Shown piece by piece: positions 1 through 7,136 of a stretch of DNA of 47,913 nucleotides. The notes beneath the pieces were generated by a model, which worked only from the letters and a program-made list of their open reading frames with translations, was not told the origin of the DNA and made no database searches. The translations under genes were made by a program, and so were the position numbers. Source of the stretch: Desulfofundulus australicus DSM 11792 (lineage in GTDB: Bacteria > Bacillota > Desulfotomaculia > Desulfotomaculales > Desulfovirgulaceae); the NCBI RefSeq assembly GCF_900129285.1, contig NZ_FQUW01000021.1, positions 1-47,913 on the forward strand, read 5' to 3'. Each line of letters opens with the position of its first letter. Within the stretch, counting starts at the first letter, position 1.

Positions 1-271
1 TGCTAACCGGCCATGCCTTGAAGGCACAACCAATCATGAAAATAGAAAGAAGTGATTACAACAGCCTGATTTTCTGCTACATTGGAATTATCAGGGACAA
101 AGGTTGAGTACATTTTGATGGTATAACCTCGAGTGCTAACCTAACCTGATTGCCTTTGAGCACAGCCAATTGTCGCCCCTCGTTCTTAAGGACCTGGGAA
201 CAGCACGGGTGTTAAACTTCTTTCTTTCTCGGGCAATCATCCCTGAAATCCAATGAAGCAGGAGGAAGCTC
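1..271 (+). other. Non-coding 5' region of the IS110 element, candidate bridge RNA
   Basis: No convincing gene lies between the window edge and the transposase start at 272. IS110-group elements are known to carry a structured bridge RNA of roughly 150-200 nt in the non-coding segment beside the recombinase gene. The position and length of this segment fit. No loops complementary to target or donor sequence were resolved by eye, so this is inference from family knowledge. A good ribosome binding site (AGGAGG, about 260-266) precedes the ATG. Confidence 0.35.
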
Positions 272-1518
272 ATGCAAGACATTTTAGAAACCTGTTGTGG
301 TCTGGACGTCCATAAAGATACTGTGGTTGCCTGCCTATTAAAAGGCAATATTGGCGAGGAACCGACAAAAACCATTCGTACCTTTTCCACCCTTCTTGCC
401 GGACTTGATGAACTGAAAGCCTGGCTGGAAGCGGAGAACTGCCGCCATGTGGCCATGGAAAGCACCGGGATTTATTGGCAGCCTGTATATAACGTCCTGG
501 AAGAAGCCTTTGATGGCAGTATGGTTTTGATTGTAGCCAACGCCCGGCACATGAAAAACGTTCCCGGTAAGAAGACCGATATGAAGGACGCTGAATGGAT
601 AGCCAACCTCTTACGCGCCGGATTGTTGGAAGGAAGTTTTATTCCCTCCAAACCTATCCGGGAACTCCGTAATCTAACCCGGTACCGCAAAAGTATTATC
701 GAAGAGATTGCCTCGCAAAAGAACCGCATCGAAAAGCACTTACAAAGCTGCGGTTTCAAGCTCTCCACCTTTCTCACCGATATCTTCGGGGTATCAGGCC
801 GGGCGATTATGGATCACCTTTGCCGTTACGGGAAGATAACCGCCCGGGAAGTAGAGACTTTGGTAAAGGGTCGTGCCAAGTGCAAGCTCCCGGAAATCAA
901 GCAGGTTGTCAATGGTAAAATGGATGTTCACCAAAGGGAGTTCCTCAAACTTTTGCTGGGCTGGCTGGATCAGCACTACGAGCATCTTCGCCAGGTAGAA
1001 CAAAAGCTGGAGGAAAAGCTTAATCAATACCAAAGACAACTGGAGCAACTGGACGGTATCCCGGGTATTGACAAAACCGCTGCCGCCGCTATTCTGGCGG
1101 AAATCGGCATCGATATGAGCCGCTTTAAAACTGCGGAACATGTCTGTTCCTGGGCGGGCTTAAGCCCCGGCAATAATGAAAGTGCAGGAAAAAAAAGTCC
1201 ACTCGTACCACCCAAGGCAACACCTATCTAAAGCGGATTCTTTGCGAAGTTGCCTGGTCCATCACCCGGGTACGCGACAGCTATTTATCGTCCTGGTACT
1301 GGAAGGTCAAGCAACGCCGCGGAGCCAAGAAAGCCCTTATCGCTCTGGCCAGAAAGCTTCTGGTGATTATTTACAACTTATTAAAAAACGGTACAGACTA
1401 CGACGAAACTGCATTTGAGAAAGCCAAACAAAAACAAGAAAGATTTCGGATCAAAAAAATTATTGCTGAGGCCCGGAAGCTGGGGCTCGAGGTAAGGGAA
1501 GTCGCCCAGGTCGGTTAA
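272..1518 (+). CDS. IS110-family transposase, split by a -1 frameshift
   Basis: DEDD-type recombinase of the IS110 family. The first frame (272-1231) carries the RuvC-like domain with D12 in the GLDVHK motif, E63 in AMESTG, and D103/D106 in the KTDMKDAEWIA segment. It then has a helix-hairpin-helix-like GIPGID stretch and the start of the Transposase_20 domain. The frame then runs into a premature stop. Re-reading one base inside the A8 run at 1189-1196 joins it to the -1 frame, which continues STRTTQGNTYLKR and reaches a TAA at 1516-1518. The joined protein would be about 415 residues, a normal family length. The shift lies right at the serine-containing catalytic motif, so without the second frame the enzyme should be dead. 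It could be programmed slippage (A AAA AAA G in the correct phase), a real mutation, or a homopolymer sequencing error. Confidence 0.85.
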
Positions 1519-1679
1519 CAGTTACACCCTCAAGAAGGATTAACCTGGCTGATGTAGGTTCATGCATCTGCTAGTTTATTATTGCCTTTTTACGCCCTAC
1601 CTGGCAGGCTTATTTACTTGATGAAGATCGTTTGGTTGGGTTATTTTCGTGTTAAATGTTACCATATATTCTTCGGAAA

Positions 1680-1715
1680 TGCAAATTTTAAGGTGCCCCT
1701 GCTGCCGGGGCACCT
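1680..1715 (-). terminator. Rho-independent terminator after the dac gene
   Basis: Perfect 9-bp stem, AGGTGCCCC at 1691-1699 with GGGGCACCT at 1707-1715. On the minus strand it is followed by TTAAAATTT. It starts 2 bases beyond the stop of the carboxypeptidase gene. The U tract is interrupted, so strength is uncertain. Confidence 0.65.
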
Positions 1716-1716
1716 G

Positions 1717-2886
1717 TCAACCAATGCTGTGCTGGCGGAAAAATACTTTTTTAATTTGCTGCATCAGGCTGGCCTTTTTAACTTCGTAACGGGCCACCAG
1801 GGGCACGCGCAACAATTCCTGGCCATTCTTTTTCACGATACAGAAACCAAGCTGCTGTCCCTTTTTAACGGGAGCGGTTACAGAAGCAGGAAGTTCCAGG
1901 TGGGTGCTGAGACCACGGTCCTCCCCTTTTGGCGTTACTACCGTTACCTGCTCTCTGGCCACCACATCCACCCTGTCCACCACGCCCTTGCTCACCGGGA
2001 TGGACTTTACCCTGGCGCCTGCAGGGTAAATATTCACCGCCTTGTAACGGGCAAAACCATATTTATAAAGCTTGATGGATTCCCGGAAATGACTTTTGGG
2101 CTCGGGTGTGCCCAGAACCACTACGATCAACCGCAGGCCGTCCCGTACCGCCGATGAGGCCAGGCAGTATTTGGCTTCATTGGTCCAGCCTGTTTTACCG
2201 GCATCCACACCTTCATACCACTTGAGAAGCTTGTTTGTGTTCCACAGCTTGAACTTCCCGCCCCGCAGGTCATATTCGTATATGGAGGATATCCGGCGGA
2301 AAAGGGGATATTTCAGGCACTCCCGCAAAATAACCGCCATATCATAGGCCGACGTATAATGTCCCGGGGCAGGCAGACCCGTACAATTGACAAAATGAGT
2401 ATGTTTTAAGCCCAGTTCTTTCGCCCGCCGGTTCATGGCTTCCACAAAAGCCTCTTCGCTACCCAGGATGTGTTCGGCTACAGCCACACTGGCATCATTG
2501 GCGGACCCCACAGCCACCGCAATGAGCATTTCCTCCAGGCTGAATTCCTCTCCGGGCTCAAGGTAAATTTGCGAGCCGCCCATTTCCCACGCATTTTCAC
2601 TGGCCACCACCCGATCCTTGAGGCTCACCTGACCCTGCTCCACCGCTTCTACGGCCAGAAGAAGGGTCATAATTTTGGTTACGCTGGCCATGGGCAATTC
2701 TTTATCCGGATTCCTGGACCATAAAACCCTTCCCGAGTGAGCCTCCATGAGCACCGCAGATTCAGCAGTGGTTTCCAGCCCGCCACTGGTTCCCTCTTCC
2801 TTCTCCTTTACCGCCCAGGCTGGCAGGGCGAGAACCATGAAAAACAAGCAGGCCAGCAAGGTGCAGAATATCCTCCGGGCAAACAT
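1717..2886 (-). CDS. D-alanyl-D-alanine carboxypeptidase (PBP5/DacF type)
   Basis: Low-molecular-weight penicillin-binding protein that trims the terminal D-Ala from peptidoglycan stem peptides outside the membrane. A signal peptide spans residues 1-25 (hydrophobic core, then LPAWA). The three active-site motifs are intact: S68-V-T-K71, S128-A-N130 and K231-T-G233. The C-terminal part matches the beta-rich PBP5_C domain. The length of 389 residues is normal. The start is an ATG with GGGAGG about 11 bases upstream. It is the last gene of a minus-strand run with the beta-lactamase-fold and amidase genes, all secreted wall enzymes. In Bacillus the DacF-type gene lies beside deoB and spoIIA; here deoB is about 10 kb away and an IS110 element lies just downstream. 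The exact paralogue (dacF or dacB) cannot be fixed. Confidence 0.9.
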   Translation of the reverse strand: MFARRIFCTLLACLFFMVLALPAWAVKEKEEGTSGGLETTAESAVLMEAHSGRVLWSRNPDKELPMASVTKIMTLLLAVEAVEQGQVSLKDRVVASENAWEMGGSQIYLEPGEEFSLEEMLIAVAVGSANDASVAVAEHILGSEEAFVEAMNRRAKELGLKHTHFVNCTGLPAPGHYTSAYDMAVILRECLKYPLFRRISSIYEYDLRGGKFKLWNTNKLLKWYEGVDAGKTGWTNEAKYCLASSAVRDGLRLIVVVLGTPEPKSHFRESIKLYKYGFARYKAVNIYPAGARVKSIPVSKGVVDRVDVVAREQVTVVTPKGEDRGLSTHLELPASVTAPVKKGQQLGFCIVKKNGQELLRVPLVARYEVKKASLMQQIKKVFFRQHSIG

Positions 2887-2902
2887 TTCAATTTAAACCT
2901 CC

Positions 2903-3823
2903 CTACTTCTTTAGTTTCGGCTGGTAATCAGGGAATATTTCAGCTGCCGGGAGGGACTCCTGAAAATCATAGGCCATCCTGCTCAGCCGGGCTATATCGG
3001 CAAAACCCTCCCGGACATCCTTTACCCCGCTGGATAATACCACCAGAATATATGGCCGCTGGCAAAAGACTACCCCGCAGTCGTTGGCCACATTGTCCAG
3101 GTCTCCTTCCTTATGGGCCACCATAACATGATGGGGAAGAAGCCCGGGTAAGCCGACGTGAAAGGAGGGGTGAGCCAGGTCATCCAGCAGGCGCTGGCCC
3201 TCCCGCGGATGGCGCCGGGCAAAATCCAGGGTGGCCCTGACATAGGCGGCCAGGTCCCGGGCGGTGGTTAAATTTTTCCCTCCCGGATAAACCGTCCGGC
3301 CGCCCAGTTCTTTCATGTAGGCATAAAAATTCGGCCTGCCCACATGCCTGGCCAGCATGCGAAAAGCCACATTGTCACTGATGGTAATGGCCAGGTTGGT
3401 CAAGAGGCGGAGGGAATAGGTATCCCCGTCCCTGGCCTCGTAGCGCAACACCCCCGAGCCGTTTTCGTAGTCGGTGACTTTACGATAAGTTACCCGGTCG
3501 TACCAGTGCATTTTGCCCCGGACAACCTGCTCATTTATGTAAAGAGCCATGGGCAGTTTAACCGTGCTGGCTGCCACCATGGGTTTATCAGCATTTATAC
3601 CGAAACTGGCCCCGGAAGCAAGGTCTTCAAAGTAAATGGCAAAGGTGGATTTTCTCGTTTGAATAAACTTTTCCATCTGCCTTTGCAAAGGTATATAATC
3701 CTTATCCTGCAACTTCTGCCGGGAAAAATCCCTGGTTTCCGGGTAACCCGCACCGACAGCGACGGCACCGGCCAGCAGGCATAAAAGGAACACCACCATT
3801 AAGAGACGGCTCATTCTAATCAC
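2903..3823 (-). CDS. Class A beta-lactamase-fold serine hydrolase, exported
   Basis: Exported protein of the penicillin-binding/class A beta-lactamase superfamily. The N-terminal 25 residues form a signal peptide or anchor. The nucleophile motif is S86-T-V-K89 and the second motif S149-D-N151. The third box appears as K238-E-G240 instead of KTG. I see no glutamate in the position of the class A omega-loop ExxxN motif: the stretch around residues 175-190 reads YPGGKNLTTARDL. Efficient beta-lactam hydrolysis is therefore doubtful, and a wall peptidase or penicillin-sensing role is as likely. The start is GTG at 3823, with GGGGGAGGTG 7 bases upstream; the gene overlaps the end of the amidase gene by 8 bases. 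Secreted neighbours on both sides support a cell-wall function. Confidence 0.8.
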   Translation of the reverse strand: MIRMSRLLMVVFLLCLLAGAVAVGAGYPETRDFSRQKLQDKDYIPLQRQMEKFIQTRKSTFAIYFEDLASGASFGINADKPMVAASTVKLPMALYINEQVVRGKMHWYDRVTYRKVTDYENGSGVLRYEARDGDTYSLRLLTNLAITISDNVAFRMLARHVGRPNFYAYMKELGGRTVYPGGKNLTTARDLAAYVRATLDFARRHPREGQRLLDDLAHPSFHVGLPGLLPHHVMVAHKEGDLDNVANDCGVVFCQRPYILVVLSSGVKDVREGFADIARLSRMAYDFQESLPAAEIFPDYQPKLKK

Positions 3824-4535
3824 GCTGTTTCACCTCCCCCTCGTCACCCCGGAAGTAATTAATCACACCCTTCAGAATTGCCCGGGCAGCCCGCTCCTGG
3901 TAACCGGGATCGGTCAGTTGCCGTGATTCATGCTCATGGCTTAAAAATCCGACCTCCACAATTACCGCCGGCATGCGGGAGTTACGGCAAACGTAAAAGT
4001 CTCCGGCAAGGGCCTGGCGTCCTGAATCCACCAGGCCCCTGTTTAACTCCACCTGGATGGCCTCAGCCAGTTTTTGTCCTTCCCGGGAACCTGTTTGGTA
4101 AAATACCTGGGCACCGTATTCATCGGCCTCGGAGAAATGATTCAAATGGATGCTGAGAAATAGATGCGCACCGCACCGGTTGGCCAGCTCCACCCGCCGG
4201 GCCAGGTCGTGGGTTTGAATTGCTTTCAGCCCCTTTTCTCCGGGTACCGGCCCTTTATCTCCCTCCCGGGTCAATACCACCCGGGCCCCGGCCTGCCGGA
4301 AAATCTTCGCCACCCGCTGGCCGATTTCCATGGCCACATCTTTTTCCACAATACCGTGACATCCCACTGCACCCGGATCGTCTCCACCATGTCCCGGATC
4401 AACAACGATTATCTTCCCGGCCAGTTCTCCGGTTGGTGGAGACGCCGCCGCGGGGAAGGCTGCCTGCATGGCCACAGTTAAAACAACTGCGGCCAGCACG
4501 ATGCGGGCACAATGGCACAGGGTAAAGTGCAGCAC
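3816..4535 (-). CDS. N-acetylmuramoyl-L-alanine amidase (Amidase_3 family)
   Basis: Zinc-dependent amidase that cleaves the bond between MurNAc and L-Ala. An N-terminal signal or anchor segment covers residues 8-32. The family motif VVDPGHGGDDPGAVG supplies the first zinc histidine (H49). The glutamate in GIVEKD, the histidine in SIHLNHF, and the catalytic glutamate in VIVEVGFLSH follow. No extra binding domains are seen, as in CwlD-type germination amidases. The open frame extends to a TTG at 4550. The better start is GTG at 4535, which has GAGGTGG at the right distance and gives 239 residues. It begins the three-gene wall-enzyme run ending with the carboxypeptidase. A CwlD role in spore cortex is possible but unproven. 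Confidence 0.85.
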   Translation of the reverse strand: MLHFTLCHCARIVLAAVVLTVAMQAAFPAAASPPTGELAGKIIVVDPGHGGDDPGAVGCHGIVEKDVAMEIGQRVAKIFRQAGARVVLTREGDKGPVPGEKGLKAIQTHDLARRVELANRCGAHLFLSIHLNHFSEADEYGAQVFYQTGSREGQKLAEAIQVELNRGLVDSGRQALAGDFYVCRNSRMPAVIVEVGFLSHEHESRQLTDPGYQERAARAILKGVINYFRGDEGEVKQRD

Positions 4536-4662
4536 GTTATTCCACCTCAACGCTTTCCCGGTTATTTATAGCCACCCGGCCTTTGTTCTCACTTAAGGTT
4601 TACAGTTCAAGTGAAATTTATAAGTCGCCCCGGGATCTAGTTTCTGACAAAAAGGTGGCTTT

Positions 4663-4695
4663 AAAAAAATTAAGGCCGCCCTGAAAAGGCGGCTT
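4663..4695 (-). terminator. Minus-strand terminator-like hairpin
   Basis: Stem GCCGCC/GGCGGC with a 7-base loop, followed on the minus strand by TTAATTTTTTT. It lies upstream of the amidase gene and antisense to nothing annotated. It could stop minus-strand transcription that crosses the cotJ genes from the iscU-like gene, which has no terminator of its own, or it could act in the amidase leader. Confidence 0.5.
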
Positions 4696-4718
4696 CCGGG
4701 ACGTGCCCCGGTTTTAAA

Positions 4719-4748
4719 GTATCATTCTCAAAGGGTGTTACATACTCT
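4719..4748 (+). promoter_or_regulatory. Sigma-E-like promoter for cotJABC
   Basis: The -10 box CATACTCT at 4741-4748 matches the sigma-E consensus CATACAHT at most positions. A -35-like TATCATT at 4720-4726 lies 14 bases upstream, the usual sigma-E spacing, with 5 of 7 consensus positions. cotJ operons are known mother-cell, sigma-E-dependent genes. Confidence 0.5.
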
Positions 4749-4793
4749 ATCTAATAAAAATGCAATGTTTTCCATATAAGGAGGATGCTGGAT

Positions 4794-5003
4794 ATGTCGG
4801 GCACAGAAAAAGAAACGGGGCAGGAACTAAAAGTAACGGCCGCTGATGCCACTACAATAACCCATACATCCGGCTTTTATCCCCCGCTCAGGCTGGCCCA
4901 GGCCTATGTACCTCCCCAGAGGTACGGCAGAACCTATTCCCCAGCCGAAGCTCTAGAAAAAGGGACTCTATTCCCGGAACTTTACAGCCCCTATCCTTAT
5001 TGA
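4794..5003 (+). CDS. cotJA: Spore coat associated protein CotJA
   Basis: Small spore-coat-associated protein of the CotJA family, 69 residues. The conserved core reads RLAQAYVPPQRYGRTYSPAEA followed by GTLFPELYSPY. The first in-frame ATG at 4785 directly abuts the AAGGAGG at 4778-4784, so the ATG at 4794, nine bases downstream, is the more likely start. It is the first gene of cotJABC, made in the mother cell during sporulation. It is needed with CotJB and CotJC for deposition of the group in the coat. Confidence 0.9.
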   Translation: MSGTEKETGQELKVTAADATTITHTSGFYPPLRLAQAYVPPQRYGRTYSPAEALEKGTLFPELYSPYPY

Positions 5004-5028
5004 AGTCAAATGGAAAGGAGGACAATAA

Positions 5029-5286
5029 GTGGATTCGAGGCAACTGCAACTGCTGCACGAAATTATGGCCCTGGAATTCACGGCTATAGAGCTCAATCTT
5101 TACCTGGACACCCATCCCGAAGAACAGGAACCTTTAAACGATTACAACCAGGTTACCGAGCGCCTCAACCAGTTAAAGGCCCATTACGAGCACCTGTATG
5201 GTCCCCTGGTATCCTATGGGTTCTCGCCCAGTGAATACCCATGGCGATGGATTGAAGAGCCGTGGCCCTGGGAAATTCAATTTTAG
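5029..5286 (+). CDS. cotJB: Spore coat protein CotJB
   Basis: Short helical spore-coat protein (85 residues) of the CotJB family. The family pattern is visible as LLHEIMALEFTAIELNLYLDT near the N-terminus and the tryptophan-rich end YPWRWIEEPWPWE. The start is GTG at 5029 with AAAGGAGG 7 bases upstream. It lies between cotJA and cotJC with short gaps, so it is probably cotranscribed from the sigma-E-like promoter upstream of cotJA. Confidence 0.9.
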   Translation: MDSRQLQLLHEIMALEFTAIELNLYLDTHPEEQEPLNDYNQVTERLNQLKAHYEHLYGPLVSYGFSPSEYPWRWIEEPWPWEIQF

Positions 5287-5301
5287 AAAGGACTGGAGAG
5301 G

Positions 5302-5874
5302 ATGTGGATTTACGAAAAAAAGCTGGAATATCCGGTAAGGGTTTATAAAACCGACCTGCGCATGGCCAAATATCTAATGGCCCAGTACGGTGGCCCTGAC
5401 AGCGAGCTATCCGCTGCCGTTCGATACTTAACCCAGCGCTATACCATGCCTACCCGAAAGGCCCGCGGCCTCCTCACAGATATAGGTACCGAAGAGATGG
5501 CCCACTGGGAAATCGTGGGCACCATGATTTACCGCCTGTTAAAAGGTGCCACACCGGAACAGCTGCGCCGGGAAGATCTGGGCGCCTATTTTGCCGAACA
5601 TGACCGTGCAGTTTACCCGGTGGATGCCAGTGGAGTTCCGTGGACGGCTGCCTACGTTCAGGCCACCGGCGATCCGGTAACCGACCTGCATGAGAATATG
5701 GCAGCGGAACAAAAGGCCCGGACCACCTATGAGCATTTGATCCGCCTGACCGATGATCCCGGCGTAAAGGATACCCTGCGCTTCCTGCGGGAAAGGGAAG
5801 TGGTGCATTTCCAGCGTTTCGGTGAAGCACTGGTTGATGTTCAGGAGGAACTGACGCGGAAAAAGGTTTTCTAA
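5302..5874 (+). CDS. cotJC: CotJC, manganese catalase family spore coat protein
   Basis: Di-manganese catalase family protein of the spore coat, 190 residues, the usual CotJC length. The ferritin-like four-helix bundle carries metal-ligand type residues in the IGTEEMAHWEIV segment (about residues 54-65), in AAEQKARTTYEHL (about 134-146) and in EVVHFQRFGEA. It ends tail to tail with the minus-strand iscU-like gene: the two stop codons share the bases CTAA at 5871-5874, so no terminator fits between them. Confidence 0.92.
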   Translation: MWIYEKKLEYPVRVYKTDLRMAKYLMAQYGGPDSELSAAVRYLTQRYTMPTRKARGLLTDIGTEEMAHWEIVGTMIYRLLKGATPEQLRREDLGAYFAEHDRAVYPVDASGVPWTAAYVQATGDPVTDLHENMAAEQKARTTYEHLIRLTDDPGVKDTLRFLREREVVHFQRFGEALVDVQEELTRKKVF

Positions 5875-6308
5875 TCCCGCGCTGAACCCCTGCCCTGAGA
5901 TTTCCGGTAGTCTTTTATGGCTTCATGCAGGGCGTTTGCCGCCAGGAAAGCACAATGGGCGCTTTCATCAGGCAGCCCTCCCAGAGCGTCCAGCACATCA
6001 CGGGGGGTAATCTGCAAGGCTTCGGCCACAGTCTTATCCCTGGCCAGTTCGGTAACCATGCTTCCAGCGGCAATGGTGGTCCCGCAGCCATCAGTCCAGA
6101 ATTTTATTTCGCTGATTGAATCGTCTTTAACCTTCAGCCAGATCTGAATTGTATCGCCGCAGACACCGGTAACACTGGCGTATCCATCTGCTTCCTCGAT
6201 GCAGCCGACGTTTCTGGGATTATTTGCATGATCAATTACCACTTCGCTGAATTGCGACCATACTTCTTTCTGAAGTTCAGCAGCCAGTTTATCCAGTTCA
6301 AAGTCCAT
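5871..6308 (-). CDS. Iron-sulfur cluster assembly scaffold, IscU/NifU N-terminal family
   Basis: Scaffold on which iron-sulfur clusters are assembled, 145 residues. The three conserved cysteines are present, in GVCGDT, DGCGTT and SAHCAFLAANAL. The WSQFSEVVIDHANNPRNVG start is typical of clostridial NifU-like proteins. The ATG at 6308 has GGAGG at good spacing. It is separated from the upstream ORP/Mrp genes by about 450 non-coding bases, but the shared iron-sulfur theme suggests cooperation. No cysteine desulfurase lies next to it in the window. Confidence 0.9.
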   Translation of the reverse strand: MDFELDKLAAELQKEVWSQFSEVVIDHANNPRNVGCIEEADGYASVTGVCGDTIQIWLKVKDDSISEIKFWTDGCGTTIAAGSMVTELARDKTVAEALQITPRDVLDALGGLPDESAHCAFLAANALHEAIKDYRKSQGRGSARD

Positions 6309-6363
6309 TTACAAAACCTCCCGGGATGTTTCTTGGCTGAATACTTGCGGCAAAGTTACCGGA

Positions 6364-6393
6364 ACAGCGGTCGCCCACGCGGGCGACCGCTGT
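6364..6393. repeat. Perfect 13-bp GC-rich hairpin
   Basis: ACAGCGGTCGCCC at 6364-6376 pairs perfectly with GGGCGACCGCTGT at 6381-6393 across a 4-base loop. No U tract follows on either strand. It lies 55 bases upstream of the iscU-like start, so it would be in that gene's leader or mark the end of the preceding transcript. Confidence 0.7.
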
Positions 6394-6458
6394 CATCCGT
6401 TTTAATGGCTTTACCATGGCATCGATTAAAGTATGAGGAGGGCTATAAAGCCTTGCTC

Positions 6459-6479
6459 AGATTGCTGGCAATCTTTTTA
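6459..6479 (+). terminator. Plus-strand terminator-like hairpin
   Basis: AGATTGC (6459-6465) and GCAATCT (6468-6474) form a 7-bp stem followed by TTTTTA. No plus-strand gene directly precedes it. It abuts the 210-bp inverted-repeat element and may belong to it, or could stop read-through from cotJABC. Confidence 0.4.
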
Positions 6480-6480
6480 T

Positions 6481-6690
6481 GTGCCCTGGTTTTACAGAGG
6501 AGCGACCTGGAGTGAGCGCTGCCGGGCCAGGCCGAAGCGACGGGATGAGGCGGGGCCGCGGACAGGACGTCCGCGGAGGCCACCTGAACACAGGATGTGT
6601 GAATGTGGCCTGTACCCGCCGAAGACCGGAGCTGAGGCCTTATGGCCCGGCCAGCGAAACGACCGGGAGCGACGAGTAAAACCAGGGCAC
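6481..6690. repeat. 210-bp non-coding element with 15-bp perfect terminal inverted repeats
   Basis: GTGCCCTGGTTTTAC at 6481-6495 is the exact reverse complement of 6676-6690. Inside are further stems: CCGCGGAC/GTCCGCGG around ACAG-type loops near 6554-6576, and GGCCAC/GTGGCC flanking about 6578-6611. It codes for nothing obvious. The form fits a MITE-like element or a large structured RNA. AT dinucleotides sit at both outer edges, which could be a 2-bp duplication but may be chance. Confidence 0.65.
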
Positions 6691-6755
6691 ATCCCCAAAG
6701 TACTTTGTCAACAATCTGGGGAGGGGTTTAAAAGCCTCCTTTATTTCTACCGTCC

Positions 6756-7136
6756 TTAGCTGCACCCCGGACCGTGGTGACAGTGACTGCCGTGACCGTG
6801 ACCATGGTTGCATATAATCCCCTGGCTGACCAGTTCTCCCCGGGCATAAGCCCGGGCTACTTCTTCCACATCGCCGCTCGCACCGGTAATAACCCGAAGG
6901 CCATACTGCTGCAGCGCCTGGATGGCACGGGGGCCCACACCGCCGAGGATTAATACTTCAACCCCCTTGCTTTTAAACAACTCGGCCAGGCCCTCATGAT
7001 TATGCTGCAGGGTAATAGTTGAGATCGTTTCCCGGCCTTTAATTTCCTGACCCGACATCTCGAAAATAACAAATTCTTCACTCCTGCCAAAATGCTGATT
7101 TACCCGACCACGATCGTTGGGGAGGGCAATTTTCAT
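6756..7136 (-). CDS. COG1433 (NifX/NifB-C, ORP-like) protein with His-rich tail
   Basis: Small protein (126 residues) of the dinitrogenase iron-molybdenum cofactor biosynthesis family, which includes NifX, the NifB C-domain and the molybdenum-copper orange protein ORP. The fold markers are MKIALPNDRGRVNQHFGRSE at the start and LILGGVGPRAIQAL in the middle. The final about 16 residues are almost only H, G, C and S, a likely metal-binding tail absent from the second family copy at 9731. It overlaps the mrp stop as ATGA, so translation is probably coupled. It is the last gene of the ORP-like block before the inverted-repeat region. Confidence 0.85.
   Translation of the reverse strand: MKIALPNDRGRVNQHFGRSEEFVIFEMSGQEIKGRETISTITLQHNHEGLAELFKSKGVEVLILGGVGPRAIQALQQYGLRVITGASGDVEEVARAYARGELVSQGIICNHGHGHGSHCHHGPGCS

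Larger units (their letters stand above)
1..1560 (+). mobile_element. IS110-family insertion sequence, ends not defined
   Basis: The transposase at 272-1518 defines this as an IS110-family element. The family has no conventional long terminal inverted repeats and normally makes no target duplication, so neither boundary can be set by eye. The left boundary may lie before base 1. The right boundary is placed loosely, shortly after the transposase stop and before the terminator of the neighbouring carboxypeptidase gene. The octamer TGCTAACC occurs at 1-8 and again at 134-141; whether it marks an end is unknown. The element is convergent with the minus-strand dac gene. Confidence 0.6.
6309..6755. 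other. Intergenic region with hairpins and an inverted-repeat element, no gene seen
   Basis: No credible ORF with a ribosome binding site is seen on either strand. The region holds three separate structures, listed individually: a 13-bp perfect hairpin near 6364, a plus-strand terminator-like hairpin near 6459, and a 210-bp element bounded by inverted repeats at 6481-6690. Confidence 0.7.

Noticed and set aside
136-465. 109-residue minus-strand ORF overlapping the IS110 start
   Set aside because: It is antisense to the transposase coding region and has no ribosome site or family features.
1-1716. IS110 insertion separating dacF from a spoIIA operon
   Set aside because: The spoIIA genes are not in view and dac already has its own terminator before the element, so disruption cannot be claimed.
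4785-4796. cotJA start at the first ATG (4785)
   Set aside because: It touches the ribosome binding site with zero spacing; ATG 4794 has nine bases.
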